NCBI GenBank assembly: GCA_014526335.1 | Contig: JACTAT010000006.1 | Location: 524,501-588,500 of the forward strand | DNA: 64,000 nt | Source: Chrysaora quinquecirrha | Lineage: Eukaryota; Cnidaria; Scyphozoa; Semaeostomeae; Pelagiidae | Direction: 5' to 3' | Part shown: piece by piece, positions 24,833 to 36,054 of the stretch | Layout of the letters: each line of letters starts with the position of its first letter | How positions within the stretch are numbered: the first letter of the stretch is position 1 | Made by a program: the position numbers and the translations under genes | Notes under the pieces: model-generated | What the model saw: only the letters and a program-made list of their open reading frames with translations | Database searches by the model: none | What the model was told of the DNA's origin: nothing

Positions 24833-25588
24833 CTGTCAAAAATGGAACAGCAGATTTTTTACATTAACAAATTATCCTACAGCATGATACGCATATTCCC
24901 TGCATTCTTAAATTGTTTAAATCTTAGACTCTGACCCCTACAAGTACGTTAGAAGTTTCTCAGATAGCCAAATAGCATATACACAGGACAACACAGGACA
25001 AGACGAGAAGTATTGTGGTACCTTCTCGTAATCATTCATGGCAGAACTTAATCGTTTCGGGTGGGGCTTTTCTTTTACGGGGTCGAGCGGGGGTTGAGGG
25101 CTCCCGCTATCGTTTCGTTCCCTCCATTCCAAGTCAACGAAACACCCTCTTAGTCTTATGACACATCATTTGTACATGAGGGACCTCTTATACTGTAAGA
25201 ACCACCAACAATCCGTTTTCTGAAAATTCTACTGTTTGCAATCAAAGATCTGATAATGAACAAACAGATGTTCAAGTTATCAAGGATGTATATTGCAATG
25301 TTAGGTGCTAGCCCCAATCATTCAAACATGAAATACCCGATAATCAACCCCCACTCCCCCTGCCCAACCTAAGCACAGTCCTCGTTGAAGAACGTTAACG
25401 ATGCACATTTTAGAGCAATAGATTTATAATCTAAACAGCAAAATGGTTTTCAACTGGGTCAAAAAACACATCAATGTTTCTAGCTAGCAAAACTTATAAA
25501 TATTGGGCAAACAATGTTTTGTAGTTACACCAGACGTTTTAAAGTCAAGGTTATCGATCTTTAACTCCACGAAAAATGTGTAACCATA

Positions 25589-26626
25589 TTACTGCAGAGG
25601 GAGATCTTGCATAGATGGGTTTTTATTAATTTGACTTGGTGCCACTCTATGTTGTCTTTGTGGTATCATGCTGGTCGTACTGTTTCGTCTCGAAACTGAA
25701 CCTAAAAATGGAAACGTTTTCAATGTAGCCTCTCTCCAGTTCGAACTTGGCACGACATAGAGGACAGGATGAAGCACGTGATTTAGATAAGCGACCGTCA
25801 ATAATGCTGACGATGCAGTTTCTATTGTTTGCGAAGAGCCAATGAAAAACGATACAAAGGATATAGTAAGATAGGGTGTCCATAGCAATAAAACAATTGA
25901 CATTATAATTCGACTTATTACTATTACCCTCTTTTTCTGCTTGTTTAACTGACATGATAAACTGCTAACTTCGGGAACGACTACGGGCGTCGTCTGTTGA
26001 AGAACGAAGAGCGGTACATTTATCGCGCGGTGTTTAGCCGCACTCTGCACACTGCGGTAATTGTAGAACATCACTAAGCAGAGTATTAAGAAAACGCCGA
26101 AGTCCCAGATGCGGTAAATTTCGTGCCGCCGGATACAAATACGCTCCTCGCGGAAGAAGTCTGAATTCAGCGTGAAAATCGGCAAAAGAAAAGACGGAAT
26201 AGAAAGAACCCACATTCCGGTGATTATCCTCTTCGCACTGGACGTTGGAGATCGTAATGGTCGTGTTGCTGATTCCATTCTATCATAACTTATAGCAGCA
26301 AGAGTTGCGATTGATATAAAACGCAGACCAGAAAGCAGTGATTCGTGTATGATGTAGAATATGACATTGATTTGAGGAAATAGCATTAGACGTGCAATTG
26401 ATAACGGCATCATAACGCAGCATATTGCCAAGTCAGTAATTGCGAGATTTACCATAAATACTGCTGTGATGCCATTCCATCTATGTTGCTTGAAAAATAC
26501 TATGATAACACAAAGATTTGCTATGCATCCAAATATTGCTTCAAGAACTTGTCCGGTGCCTAAAGTAGCTTTTAGCCACGTTTCGTGTGTTTCGAAGTTG
26601 CTGTTCACAGAACTATTAAGCATCAT
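25589..26626 (-). CDS. Single-exon rhodopsin-class GPCR, orphan
   Basis: A 345-residue seven-helix receptor of the plasma membrane, counted from the first ATG (26626). The open frame continues upstream without an ATG. Segments: TM1 about 25-45 (GN-like CIANL), TM2 54-77 (NLAITDLA, conserved Asp), TM3 91-116, TM4 132-152 (Trp and Pro), TM5 171-192, TM6 234-262 (LLWTPY in place of CWxP), TM7 272-293. The DRY motif is DRM and NPxxY is HPVLY. I see no cysteine at the usual site before TM3. One N-glycosylation site (NSS) is in the short N-terminus, and the Ser/Arg-rich tail could be phosphorylated. Ligand unknown; assignment to a subfamily is not possible by eye. A 5' exon upstream is possible. 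Confidence 0.88.
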   Translation of the reverse strand: MMLNSSVNSNFETHETWLKATLGTGQVLEAIFGCIANLCVIIVFFKQHRWNGITAVFMVNLAITDLAICCVMMPLSIARLMLFPQINVIFYIIHESLLSGLRFISIATLAAISYDRMESATRPLRSPTSSAKRIITGMWVLSIPSFLLPIFTLNSDFFREERICIRRHEIYRIWDFGVFLILCLVMFYNYRSVQSAAKHRAINVPLFVLQQTTPVVVPEVSSLSCQLNKQKKRVIVISRIIMSIVLLLWTPYLTISFVSFFIGSSQTIETASSALLTVAYLNHVLHPVLYVVPSSNWREATLKTFPFLGSVSRRNSTTSMIPQRQHRVAPSQINKNPSMQDLPLQ

Positions 26627-26658
26627 CGTTGTTTCCGTGTTGATAGTAGAGGTATTTA

Positions 26659-26719
26659 ACGACACGGTTATAGGTATAGGTATAGGTATTGGTATAGTAT
26701 TGGTATAGGTAAAGGTATA
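26659..26719. repeat. GGTATA short tandem repeat
   Basis: 'ggtata' with one-base variants, about 35 bp upstream of the GPCR start codon. It may be in its 5' UTR or promoter. Confidence 0.85.
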
Positions 26720-27175
26720 GATTTGAAATAAGGTTCTTGTAAGCCGGCTGACACTCGCTGCAGTGAACTAGGCCTGGAATAACAGTCGATAATACTTGTG
26801 ATGCTCTTCCTCGTGGTATCAAATCACGCAATGGATTAGCTCATGGCATAGGAAGTGTTTGAGCTATCGAATACGGTTCTTGTAAGCCGAATGGCACTCG
26901 CTACAACGAACTAGGCCTGGTATAACAGTCAATAATACATGCGATGCTATATCTTGTGGTACCAAATCATGCAATGCACTAGCTCGTGGCATAGAAATTG
27001 TTTGAGCTATTGAAGTCCTGATACTGATGGTGTATAGGTATTTGAACAAGGTGCTTGTAAGCCGGTAGACACTTGCGTCAATGACTTTGGTACAACAATC
27101 GATAATACATGCGATGCTCTATCTTGTGGTATCAAAAGATGCAATGCACTAGCTCATTGCATAGAAACTGTTGAC
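26720..27175. repeat. Three tandem ~160-bp repeats upstream of the GPCR
   Basis: Units start near 26726, 26875 and 27047 with 'ttcttgtaagccg' or a variant and share 'actaggcctgg', 'gataatac' and 'tagctc-tggcatag'. Diverged by substitutions. Function unknown. Confidence 0.8.
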
Positions 27176-27738
27176 CCAACTTAAGATTTGATATTGTTAG
27201 CAATGTTGCTATAGCTCTATAAAGCTACTAGACCACAGACTGAGCCTCAGGTGATAGCGATACTGATCCGATAAGCATAGATGTACAATCATATAAATGA
27301 TGCATGAACACTGTTAATGATCGGGTCTACTTGTGGTTCTTTCCTTTGCAAGGGACCTTTCGGTGACTTAATTCAGAAAAACGTGCGGCAAAAATTATTA
27401 AGAATTTTTGGTTAGAAATTCTAATCTTCTAAACACGCAACGTTTATGATAACTGTGTAGCTTTCTCTAGTCTGTGAAGGTCCTTTGAAAAGTTAGTATG
27501 AAATTTGGTACCTCTTTCGTGGTGTTATTGCTAGGTCGGCATTGTCGGCATCAATGGATGCGGAATGACAAGCCTGCAGTGGGTGTAACTGTAGTAGAAG
27601 ACCAAGGTTACAGCGTGATATCTTTAGAGATCCAATTGACCAACTTACAGTTCCTGAAATACAGAAGACTTGCTTGATTAAATCCATTATTGAAGGTGCT
27701 GTGGCGTTGTGGTCTAATCAAGCAACAATCTTCGCTAT

Positions 27739-28010
27739 AAGGCCCTGGCCAAACGATCAATCATTGTTGGTCCAAGATTTGAGATTTGCTTGTCAAGCAA
27801 AATGTTTGACCGTTTGGTCACGTCTGAAAACATTACTCGTCCAAAAACTTTTGCTTGGGTGAAGCAAAAAATGTTTTGAACTTCTTCAAAAACATCACAC
27901 CACAAAGTTTGTTGCTTTTGCTTGTCAAGAAATTTTTTGGACGTGGCCAAACGGTCAAGCATTTGTCGTACAGCAAATTAAAAATGTTTGATCGTTTGGC
28001 CAGGGCCTAA
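27739..28010. mobile_element. MITE family M1, well-preserved copy with TAA target duplication
   Basis: The element GGCCCTGGCCAAACGATCAA ... inverse (27741-28007) is flanked by TAA on each side. Internal inverted motifs 'gcttgtcaagcaaaatgttt' and 'ggccaaacggtcaa' recur. A 3-bp TWA duplication is typical of PIF/Harbinger. Confidence 0.8.
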
Positions 28011-29283
28011 GGGTTGAGAATTTCTTTAGAAACACAAGTAATTTCACTTAGGGATGCCCAATTTCTCAATCCAATGCTGTTTGTTGAGATTTCTTTACTT
28101 CTGTCCTTTCTCGTCACTGCTTTTCATATAGAAACAACATGGAGATGGGAAAGGAGGATCTTTACAAAGTTAGCTTTTTTGCAGTCGTGGTGTCAGGAGC
28201 TTAGGGAGGTCGGGGCTCTTGCCCAAGCCAAGGTAGCGTCACATCCTGGGAAAAAGAGTCGCTAGTTCATCTACTTCTGAAATCCTAGCGATTGGCGCTA
28301 AACACACAATTTCGCCTTGAAATCGCCCCCACCTTGCATAGATGCATGTTAAAACCTTCAGAATTGCGAAGAAAAGCGGGAACAACCTTGGACATGCCCC
28401 TAGATATGCTTAAAACCTTTTTTGCTCTGACTTGGATTAGGCTACAAACAAAAATGGAATTATAGCCAGAAGTGGATTTTAATGTATAGACCTTTCCAAA
28501 AGGGTCTGGGTCGGCGTGACTTTTTCTGGAAAATGGTAGATATTTTTCTGGAAAAAGGAAGAAGGTAGATACACAAGACAAATAAGAAATACACTTACAT
28601 CTAATCTCTATTCTGTATTCACACAAAAATCACCAAGATCTCATTCTGTAAAGGAGAAGACATCAATATAAGAAAACCATGTGTTCCACTCATTACATTT
28701 TATAAGCAACTTTGGTCCTAAACGTATCGTAGGGTTTCTTGTGTTTGGGCACTTTTATAATAGAAAAAATTTCTTCCTAAGTTTCCTTGATTAAACTTTA
28801 TTGTAACATGAAAAATAATGTTTCATCCATTCGTGAAGGTTTTAAAACATCTTTCTTTAAACCGCCAATGAAAGCAACTCGTATTTCGCTCGAGAATTTC
28901 ATTGCCTTCAATGGCATAGCTTAGAAAACTTTATATCATAAGTACGCAGTTACTTACGCAGTTGCAGAGCTTCTCTAAGTTAAAACCAAAGTCTGATATA
29001 GAATTATCGGTTATATATGTTAGTTCTTATTGCTTAAAATGATGAAATTATTGATAACATGAGACTGCAAGGGCAAAAGTAAGATCAAATCAGAATATAT
29101 CACGTCTTGTTTATGCTAATCATTTGAAGATTAGAAGATGAGTGATAACAAATCCTGTGGTGATGTAATTCTATGCAAAATGAGAATTAACTGGCGTTCC
29201 AGTGGGACCATGTGATAAACAATGCTTGGAAGGAAAAAAGAGAAGATGTATGTGAAAGTTTTTTGGAAATTATCGACATTAGC
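28011..29283. other. No gene recognised
   Basis: AT-rich sequence with short frames lacking family motifs. Confidence 0.4.
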
Positions 29284-29813
29284 TACACGCAGTTTTTTTT
29301 ATAAGCAACTTACCTCGGGCCTAGTTCAAAAAGTTGCTTATTTTTGGACCTCTTATGGCCAATTTTTAGTAGCAAAAGTTGCTTAGCAGTTGCTTAATTT
29401 TAACTATATTTTTGCTCTAAGAATAGTTTAGAGACTAGAAAAACAGCCAAATTTGGAGTTATCCTATAGCTTTTTATGCAACATAACGCTAGAACACCTA
29501 GTATACAGCAAAGAAATGCTATAAATAGCATCAGTCAAGAAGTACCATGTAATTGTTACCATATAGAGACTTTGTATTGAAAGTTAAACGGAAACCCCTT
29601 AAGTAACACTCCGTTGATATGCGAGTTTTTGACAAATGAAAGAAAAAAGCTTCTATGTTGATCGATCTTCGATTGCTTGAAGTCATATAAATTATTGAAA
29701 ATTCAAAATGTTGCTTAGGTTTTTTTCCTGTGGTACTATACGTTGCTTAAAATTTTAGGCCTTCTACATCTTGGTTGCTTATAAGCGGTTGCTTATAAAA
29801 AAAACTGCGTGTA
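29284..29813. mobile_element. MITE family M2, full copy
   Basis: The ends TACACGCAG... and ...CTGCGTGTA are inverted, followed by A/T runs and 'ataagcaac'. TA probably duplicated. About 530 bp, no coding capacity. Confidence 0.75.
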
Positions 29814-31374
29814 CTCCTCAGGGGCAGCATTGATATTTAATGTAGGAAACTTCTGTCGACAACGGGAAACTTTTATGCAATTGCGCAAGTCTCAATCTCT
29901 TCTCTATGACAAAAAAGACAACTTTCTTTCGGGCAAATATTGAGATCTCACTGATCATAAGATAAGCGTTGAATAGGTAACTGGGTTTTTTTAAACTAAA
30001 TTTAGACTAAAAATGCCCCCTTCAACGTATCAATGGGAGCACCAATATATTTTTGTGCTATTTTTAAGTTTCGGTTATTTATACTTCTTCTCTTCCAGAA
30101 ATAAATCTATATAATAATGTTTTCATCGATAGAACCTGACCAAAAAACAGACAAGCTCGCTATGATGAAAAAGTGTCCTAAATGTGTACCTTAAAGGCAT
30201 GTTGTCGGTTTGATTTTTCAAGATCGATGAAACATCTTTTTTTCACTCGTTAAGTAATGAACGCCATGAACAAGTTTAGCTACTTTCCACATGATATCTA
30301 GTCTTTTTGTGTGTATTTCACATACCTGATGGAACATGCCCTAGGGGCATCGTTGAAAAACTTGGTAATATACTGTATTTTTCTTTTATGAATACCATGA
30401 ATGAGGAAAAAATTTCCCAAAGCTAAAAGGCTCGGATAAATTTTCACTTCAAGATGCCTTTGCCCTGGAATATGCCCCCCTTGTCCCTTAATCATTCTGG
30501 GGTCCCTGATCTATCATCATCTGTTACATTCATGCCTACTTCAGTGTGGATCTTGGCCACATTTCTGTTGTCTAGAGATTTAGAAATATTTGTCTTGAAA
30601 AATCCTTCAAAAATACACGTGCAAGGACAAGAGTACCAAACCTAGGATCAAAATTTAAGGAGCAAATTTTCATCCAGCTAGGGGACGTTTAAAAACCTAC
30701 TAAAGGACGCGCAGTCGCAGTCGCAGGCGCAGTCGCAGTTGAAATCGCAAATCGTCCTGGGTTAAGGCCCTCAGACCCCCTATTTGTTTTCACTTTGTTT
30801 TCATCCCCACCACATTCTTTGATTAACGGCTGATGCGGCACCAGATGAAGGCATACGGTACCCCATGCCATATTCTGCAGATTGTAGTCTTGCGAACTTG
30901 GCTTAAGACAAGATAGGCACTGATTACATTGTCACGTGGATAATGAAGTAACGAATGTATAGAGTCATTGATATATTTGGCTTTTAAGAAAATTTCAGGG
31001 ATTAGAGACATTCATACCAATAATCAAGCTTCCTCTGGTCAGGAAGTCAAGTTCTACCCAAGATTAACATATCGTGAATGGAAACGGTCCTATTAAGAAC
31101 GGCCGAATGTGATTTGAATCCTTTATTTGCATCATCAGATCCGAAATATTTGTAAGGTTGCGTTTTGTGTATTTGGTGTTGACCTGGTATGCATTTGTGC
31201 ATAGTCATTGATCTAAGAGCTACACGATTGACACTGATCCAAGTCCCCAGGCCTTCCTTGGGTAAATGAACGGTTTAGCAAGCGTTAAGGTAAAGTTTGT
31301 CAAAATACGCAAGCCTTACGCCTATAGTAATACGGCAACTTTACATGGCATTTATAGTTTCATGATAACTTTGT
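29814..31374. other. No gene recognised
   Basis: Contains a short 'cgcagtcgcag' repeat at about 30705-30745 and otherwise unassigned AT-rich DNA. Confidence 0.4.
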
Positions 31375-31562
31375 CTAATTGCTATAGACACTCCATCTAA
31401 AGTAACCCTCCCATCGTTCCTCAATGGCTCTTCGCAAACAATCGAAACTGCACCGTCAGCATTATTGGCCATCGCTTATCTAAATCACGTGCTCCCTTTT
31501 TGACGTTCCTAGCTCGAACTGGAGAAAGGCTGCATTGAGAACGTTTCCATTCTTAGGCATCT
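31375..31562 (+). pseudogene. Broken 3' fragment of a GPCR related to 25589-26626
   Basis: The plus strand matches the receptor's TM6-TM7 region: 'tggctcttcgcaaacaat' and 'cttatctaaatcacgtgct' are shared, and the frame reads SSQTIETA then LNHVL before breaking. A small deletion removes the HPVLY region, shifts the frame and brings stop codons. Similarity resumes at 'tcgaactggaga' to 'acgtttccatt'. It lies in opposite orientation, 4.7 kb upstream of the intact gene. Confidence 0.85.
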
Positions 31563-33614
31563 CAGGCGGTCAATTACGTTTTTAGGACTAAGGTCATCCC
31601 TTGCCCAGGGCAGATGGGGCAACACCCCATAGTTTTACACCTATACGTTTCAGCCTTAGCGTTTTGGACCAAGACATCTCATTCTCTCTGCGAGTGCGAC
31701 CCCAAGATGGCCCCAATTGGAGGGAAGTTGTAATCGCTTGTTTGTGTTCAACAAATTTTCATGGATTAAGGTCATGTGATGTTTTGCAATTTCGTCATGC
31801 TTTCTAACGATTTGATCAAATTTTACCAATACGCATGACTTTTTAGCCTCGCGAACGGGTTTGAAAAACACTCGTCTATTCGAAAATCTACGCAGAGTCG
31901 AAAAAGGTGTTCAGCCTGCAAGACAAAATTACCCCTCGCTGGAAACCTTCCCCACTAGGTTAACTAAGAAACGGGTTTCGCGTATACACTCAATTTGTTT
32001 TTAGAGCTATGGAATGTCTAAGTTTATAAGTACTGAACTTACTAAACTGCCCGTTCGCATTGCAATACAGCAGTTTCCAGACGAAGTTCGTCAAAAAAAT
32101 TCTGACACCCCGATTTACCATGCATAGAATACCAGCATACCATAGCATACCATGTTAAATGACAAAAAACGATCCTGGAAGCTATTTTGAAAGCACTGAA
32201 ACTTGCATAAGCTTTTTACGTTTGCTGTTACTCAACTACACTGTGTCTACCTAAGGAATGATCATAAAAGTATAATTCTATAATAGCTAAAAATTAGCAC
32301 GAACCAGATCTTACCTTGAAAAACGATCAAAAATTGAGTTTTCCAATCTTGTTGCTGCTAAATGTTGAAGACTTTTCTGTATCTTGCTTTTTCATATTAA
32401 ATACGTTCCAGGCAACAATTCAATTCATGCTGCGAGATACAAATAAGAAATCTGAATGAATGTAAAAAGTATATCGATTAATTCACGTGTTTCATTCAGT
32501 CGTCAGGGTGGTATGTGTTGCGTGCTTCACTGGCCTCAGATCCGGACAACTCGACGCTCAGTGCAACTAATTTTGGGCCGTTCGTTTGCATCATGGTGAT
32601 GCAGCAGGGTGATTGAGCAAGACGTTTACTGATTGTAAACAAGCAAGTTTTGATTAAGATTAAAAGAAAAGTTACAAAACAAATAATGGCGGTGAATGAT
32701 GTTGATTTGATCTGACGTAATTCTTCAAAAATTTACTAGCGACATTACCGTATATTTCCTCTTATTTTGCTCAACCATTCTTAGGCGCTGCGCTTATTAG
32801 AGATCGGCGCTTAATAGAGGGCGGCGCATATTTCGTACGTCGTTTAGAAATCTGTTATGCGAGGCCCCCCAAGTGATTCTGCGTGATGCGTTATTGGACC
32901 ATTTTTCTTGCGTGATTTCGTGAAACGGGAAATTTTTGCGCGTGAATGCGTCAGTATTTCTGTCATTCTCTCATATGATGAATTAATTAAGTCCCCTAAA
33001 ATCTTAATTTGTGTGTTCCTGTTACAAACTGGAAGGAATTTTTCAAAGCCAATCCTTTAGATATATGAAGTTAAACATCCTGAATATTGATCCTGCTCAA
33101 AATTTCTGGCAGCAATGCCTGAAGTTGTATGCACGTGAAAATGAAGTTTTATCGTGCGTAATTGCGTGAATCGTCGGAAAATTGCGCGTGATCCAGTAAT
33201 CTACGATGAAAATGACTTGCACTTGTCGTGTACGGATCCCCCTGTTAAAAGTGGGCACTTGCGGTGTATGCTCTTTTCAATCATTGAAAATGCTTAGAAC
33301 GACCTGTTCCAAATAAAAAATTTATGATTGCAAACAAAATTACACAGAAAATGTAAACAATAGTTTTTTACATTGATTTAATGATAATTTCCCTATCTTA
33401 CTCAATAGAAAGATAAATCTTATGCTGTTTGTACGAATCTACGAATCTTGCTAAATCGAGATGAGATCAGATAAATAAAAAAATCAGAATTCTCAAGACA
33501 GCTCGTCGAGCCTCAAAGGTGGGGGTGTTTGGGGGGTCTGGAAACCGTAAACCGCCCAAAATTTTCTCAAAAACCGTTAAACCGTGCGATATTTTGGACA
33601 ACCGGTTAACAGTC
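31563..33614. other. No gene recognised
   Basis: AT-rich. It holds a fragment of the 7997-8260 element near 32755-32850 ('ggcgctgcgcttattagag') and, at 32880-33240, an unassigned stretch with repeated 'gcgtgat'/'gcgtgaat'. A 'cataccatag' short repeat is near 32135. Confidence 0.4.
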
Positions 33615-33890
33615 AGCCCTTGCCAGACGATCAAACATTGTTTGTCAACCATTTGAAATTTGCTTATCAAGAAAAATGTTTTACCGTTTGGCCACGTTGC
33701 GAAACATTGCTTCACAAACAGAGTTGCTTAGCAAAGTTTTGGAAAACTTCATAGACATTTTCTGCTTGTCACAAGCAAAAAATGTTTGACAAGCAATGTA
33801 TTGCGACTTGGCCAAACGATCAAACATTTGCATGTCAAGCAAATTTCAGATGTTTGAAGAACCATGTTTGATCATTTGGCCAGACATGAT
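33615..33890. mobile_element. MITE family M1 copy
   Basis: It begins 'gcccttgccagacgatcaaa' and ends 'gtttgatcatttggccag', with internal 'ccgtttggccacg' and 'cttggccaaacgatcaaac'. Confidence 0.7.
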
Positions 33891-34414
33891 AATCACCGCC
33901 TGAGCGCTTGTCTTCCTCTATTATGGGAGCTCTCCTGATACGTTGGCCCAGTCGAAGGCTTGTCATGACAAGTGATGATACTCGATAATAATCATTTCTA
34001 ATACCAAGCCAAACCAAACGAAAAATAACGAGCTTTTTTTTCGAACCATTGGTGTTATTCGCTGGCTGACTAAGTCCAAAACAAGGCTACGATATTCAAA
34101 ACGAGACTGAATGCGATACCGTTATCTTCACAGTTACCATGGAAAGGTGCGGAAGACTTGAAAGAAAATCATTATTTTTCAAGTATTCGCAGCTGTGCAT
34201 TTCTCGCGCGAAGGCGTGACGATAATTGCCGATGACAAGGCAGGTTGCACTTACCGGCTTGCTGATGTACCAATTTAGCTATCATGAACAGAAACTTAGA
34301 TTTAATGAAAATCAAACGCCACGTTATATATTTTGATACTGGTAATAAAATTGTAATTAATTATGGTATATGCAAAGAAATCACAAACGGGAAACATTAG
34401 CCTATAGTGTGTGG

Positions 34415-34600
34415 GGCTGCCATGGAGCGTGCGCTGGAACCCCATCCCCATTCCACGCGCGTGGTTCGAATCCAACTTCCAACTGTCATCCGAATGTCCA
34501 AGCGCATGCTAACATATGACACTCATCTGTCGACCTAGATGAGGTCGGTCAATGAGAACCCTCGTCCTTGAGGTGCTTCATACCACTAAAAGTTAGGTTT
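34415..34600 (+). repeat. Possible SINE with tRNA-like B box
   Basis: B-box-like GGTTCGAATCC at about 34463, followed by 'cgacctagatgaggtcggtc', which resembles the body of S1. The A box is poor. Confidence 0.4.
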
Positions 34601-35364
34601 TCTACCGTTTCGCTAGTAATTTCTGCAATTTATCATGTTTGTACAATCAAATTGGTATGTTCTTCCAAACCTTGCAAACTATTGAAATTCTAACCCTAGT
34701 CTGTTATCCACTTGGGCATCTAAAGTTGGGACAAAAATTATGCAGTTCCCCAAAGCTGCCTTTTGAATTGCCACAGAGCTGCCTCCAGAGGGCTACTCAT
34801 GCATCATCATCATTATTAAACCTTGTTTTGCATACCCGAAGGATGGAAAATTCTCAGCAGAAAGGCCTCGGAGAGGATAGCGTTGATTTCATTAGGGACA
34901 TTTGGGAGCGGAGATGAGAGGGCCCTGTATAGCCACGGCTTTTAACGGCCACCGATAACAAATAGAAAGGGCAGGACGGACAGAACAACCCGGCCAAAAG
35001 AATGTTTCGATAAGACACGACCCCAAGAAAAGATAAAACGTACAAAACTCACCTCATTACAGACAATTTGAAAATTTTGTACTTTAGGCTAAACCAGATT
35101 GGTGTTGAAATGGTTGAAACTAATATTTAAAAGAAAAACTGATTTTTCAAGCCAGAGATACAGGACTGAACTGAGAAATAGCAAGTGGCAAATCGCAAAA
35201 CAACAGCTGTTGTACACATTTTAGTGAATCGGTTTCGAACAACAAAGGATTAAGAAACACGTGAACATTTTTATTGTCACCGACAGTTACTGTTATTTCA
35301 TATTTGCAGATGTTGTGCAATCATGAAATTGCATGTAGGAGGTTGAAACGTTGGTCAAGGACCA

Positions 35365-35404
35365 TGAGCATCATATTATCACCATGATCATGATTACGAC
35401 TGTG

Positions 35405-35465
<61 letters not shown>

Positions 35466-35830
35466 CGACCACCACCATTATGACCGTCACCATCATGATC
35501 ATTATCATCACCGTCATCATAATCGTAATCATAATCATAATCATAATCATAATAATCACCATCATCATCATCGTTACCTCCGTAATCATTGTTATCATCA
35601 CGACCACCACCATCATGACCATCATCTTCTTATTCATAATCACCATCATCATCATCATCATTATAATCATTATCATCACCGTCATCAAAATCATTATCAT
35701 AATCATCACAAATATCGCCGTCATCATAATCATTATCATAATTACAATCATAACATTACGATAATCATTATCATTAGCAACAAATCATTATCATAATAAT
35801 GTATCATAGTCATTCTCATCTTTATCTAGA
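35365..35830. repeat. CAT/ATC trinucleotide microsatellite
   Basis: A perfect core at 35406-35464 and imperfect flanks. Poly-Ile and poly-Met frames here are artefacts. Confidence 0.95.
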
Positions 35831-36054
35831 TCATCACCATCCTGTCATAATCGTCATCATTGCCATCGTCGTCTTCAGGAAAACAATCGGTAGAATCGCC
35901 AGTCATTCAATCAAACAAGATATCAGGAACGAAAAAGATCAATAAACTCAAATCACACCAATCAGTAATTACAGTGATTCGCCATTTGCAAAGATCACAC
36001 TTCGATACTTCCAATCCAATCCAATCCTGTCTAATCCAATCCAATCCAATCAGA

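Noticed and set aside
25647..25955. Second minus-strand frame within the GPCR
   Set aside because: It is an out-of-frame overlap of the receptor coding sequence.
26627..26665. GPCR start 13 codons further upstream
   Set aside because: The first codon of that frame is GTG, not ATG; the first ATG is at 26626.
35351..35764. Long Ile-rich (plus) and Met-rich (minus) frames
   Set aside because: They are translations of the CAT microsatellite with no start context or conserved motif; the same applies to 18158-18467.
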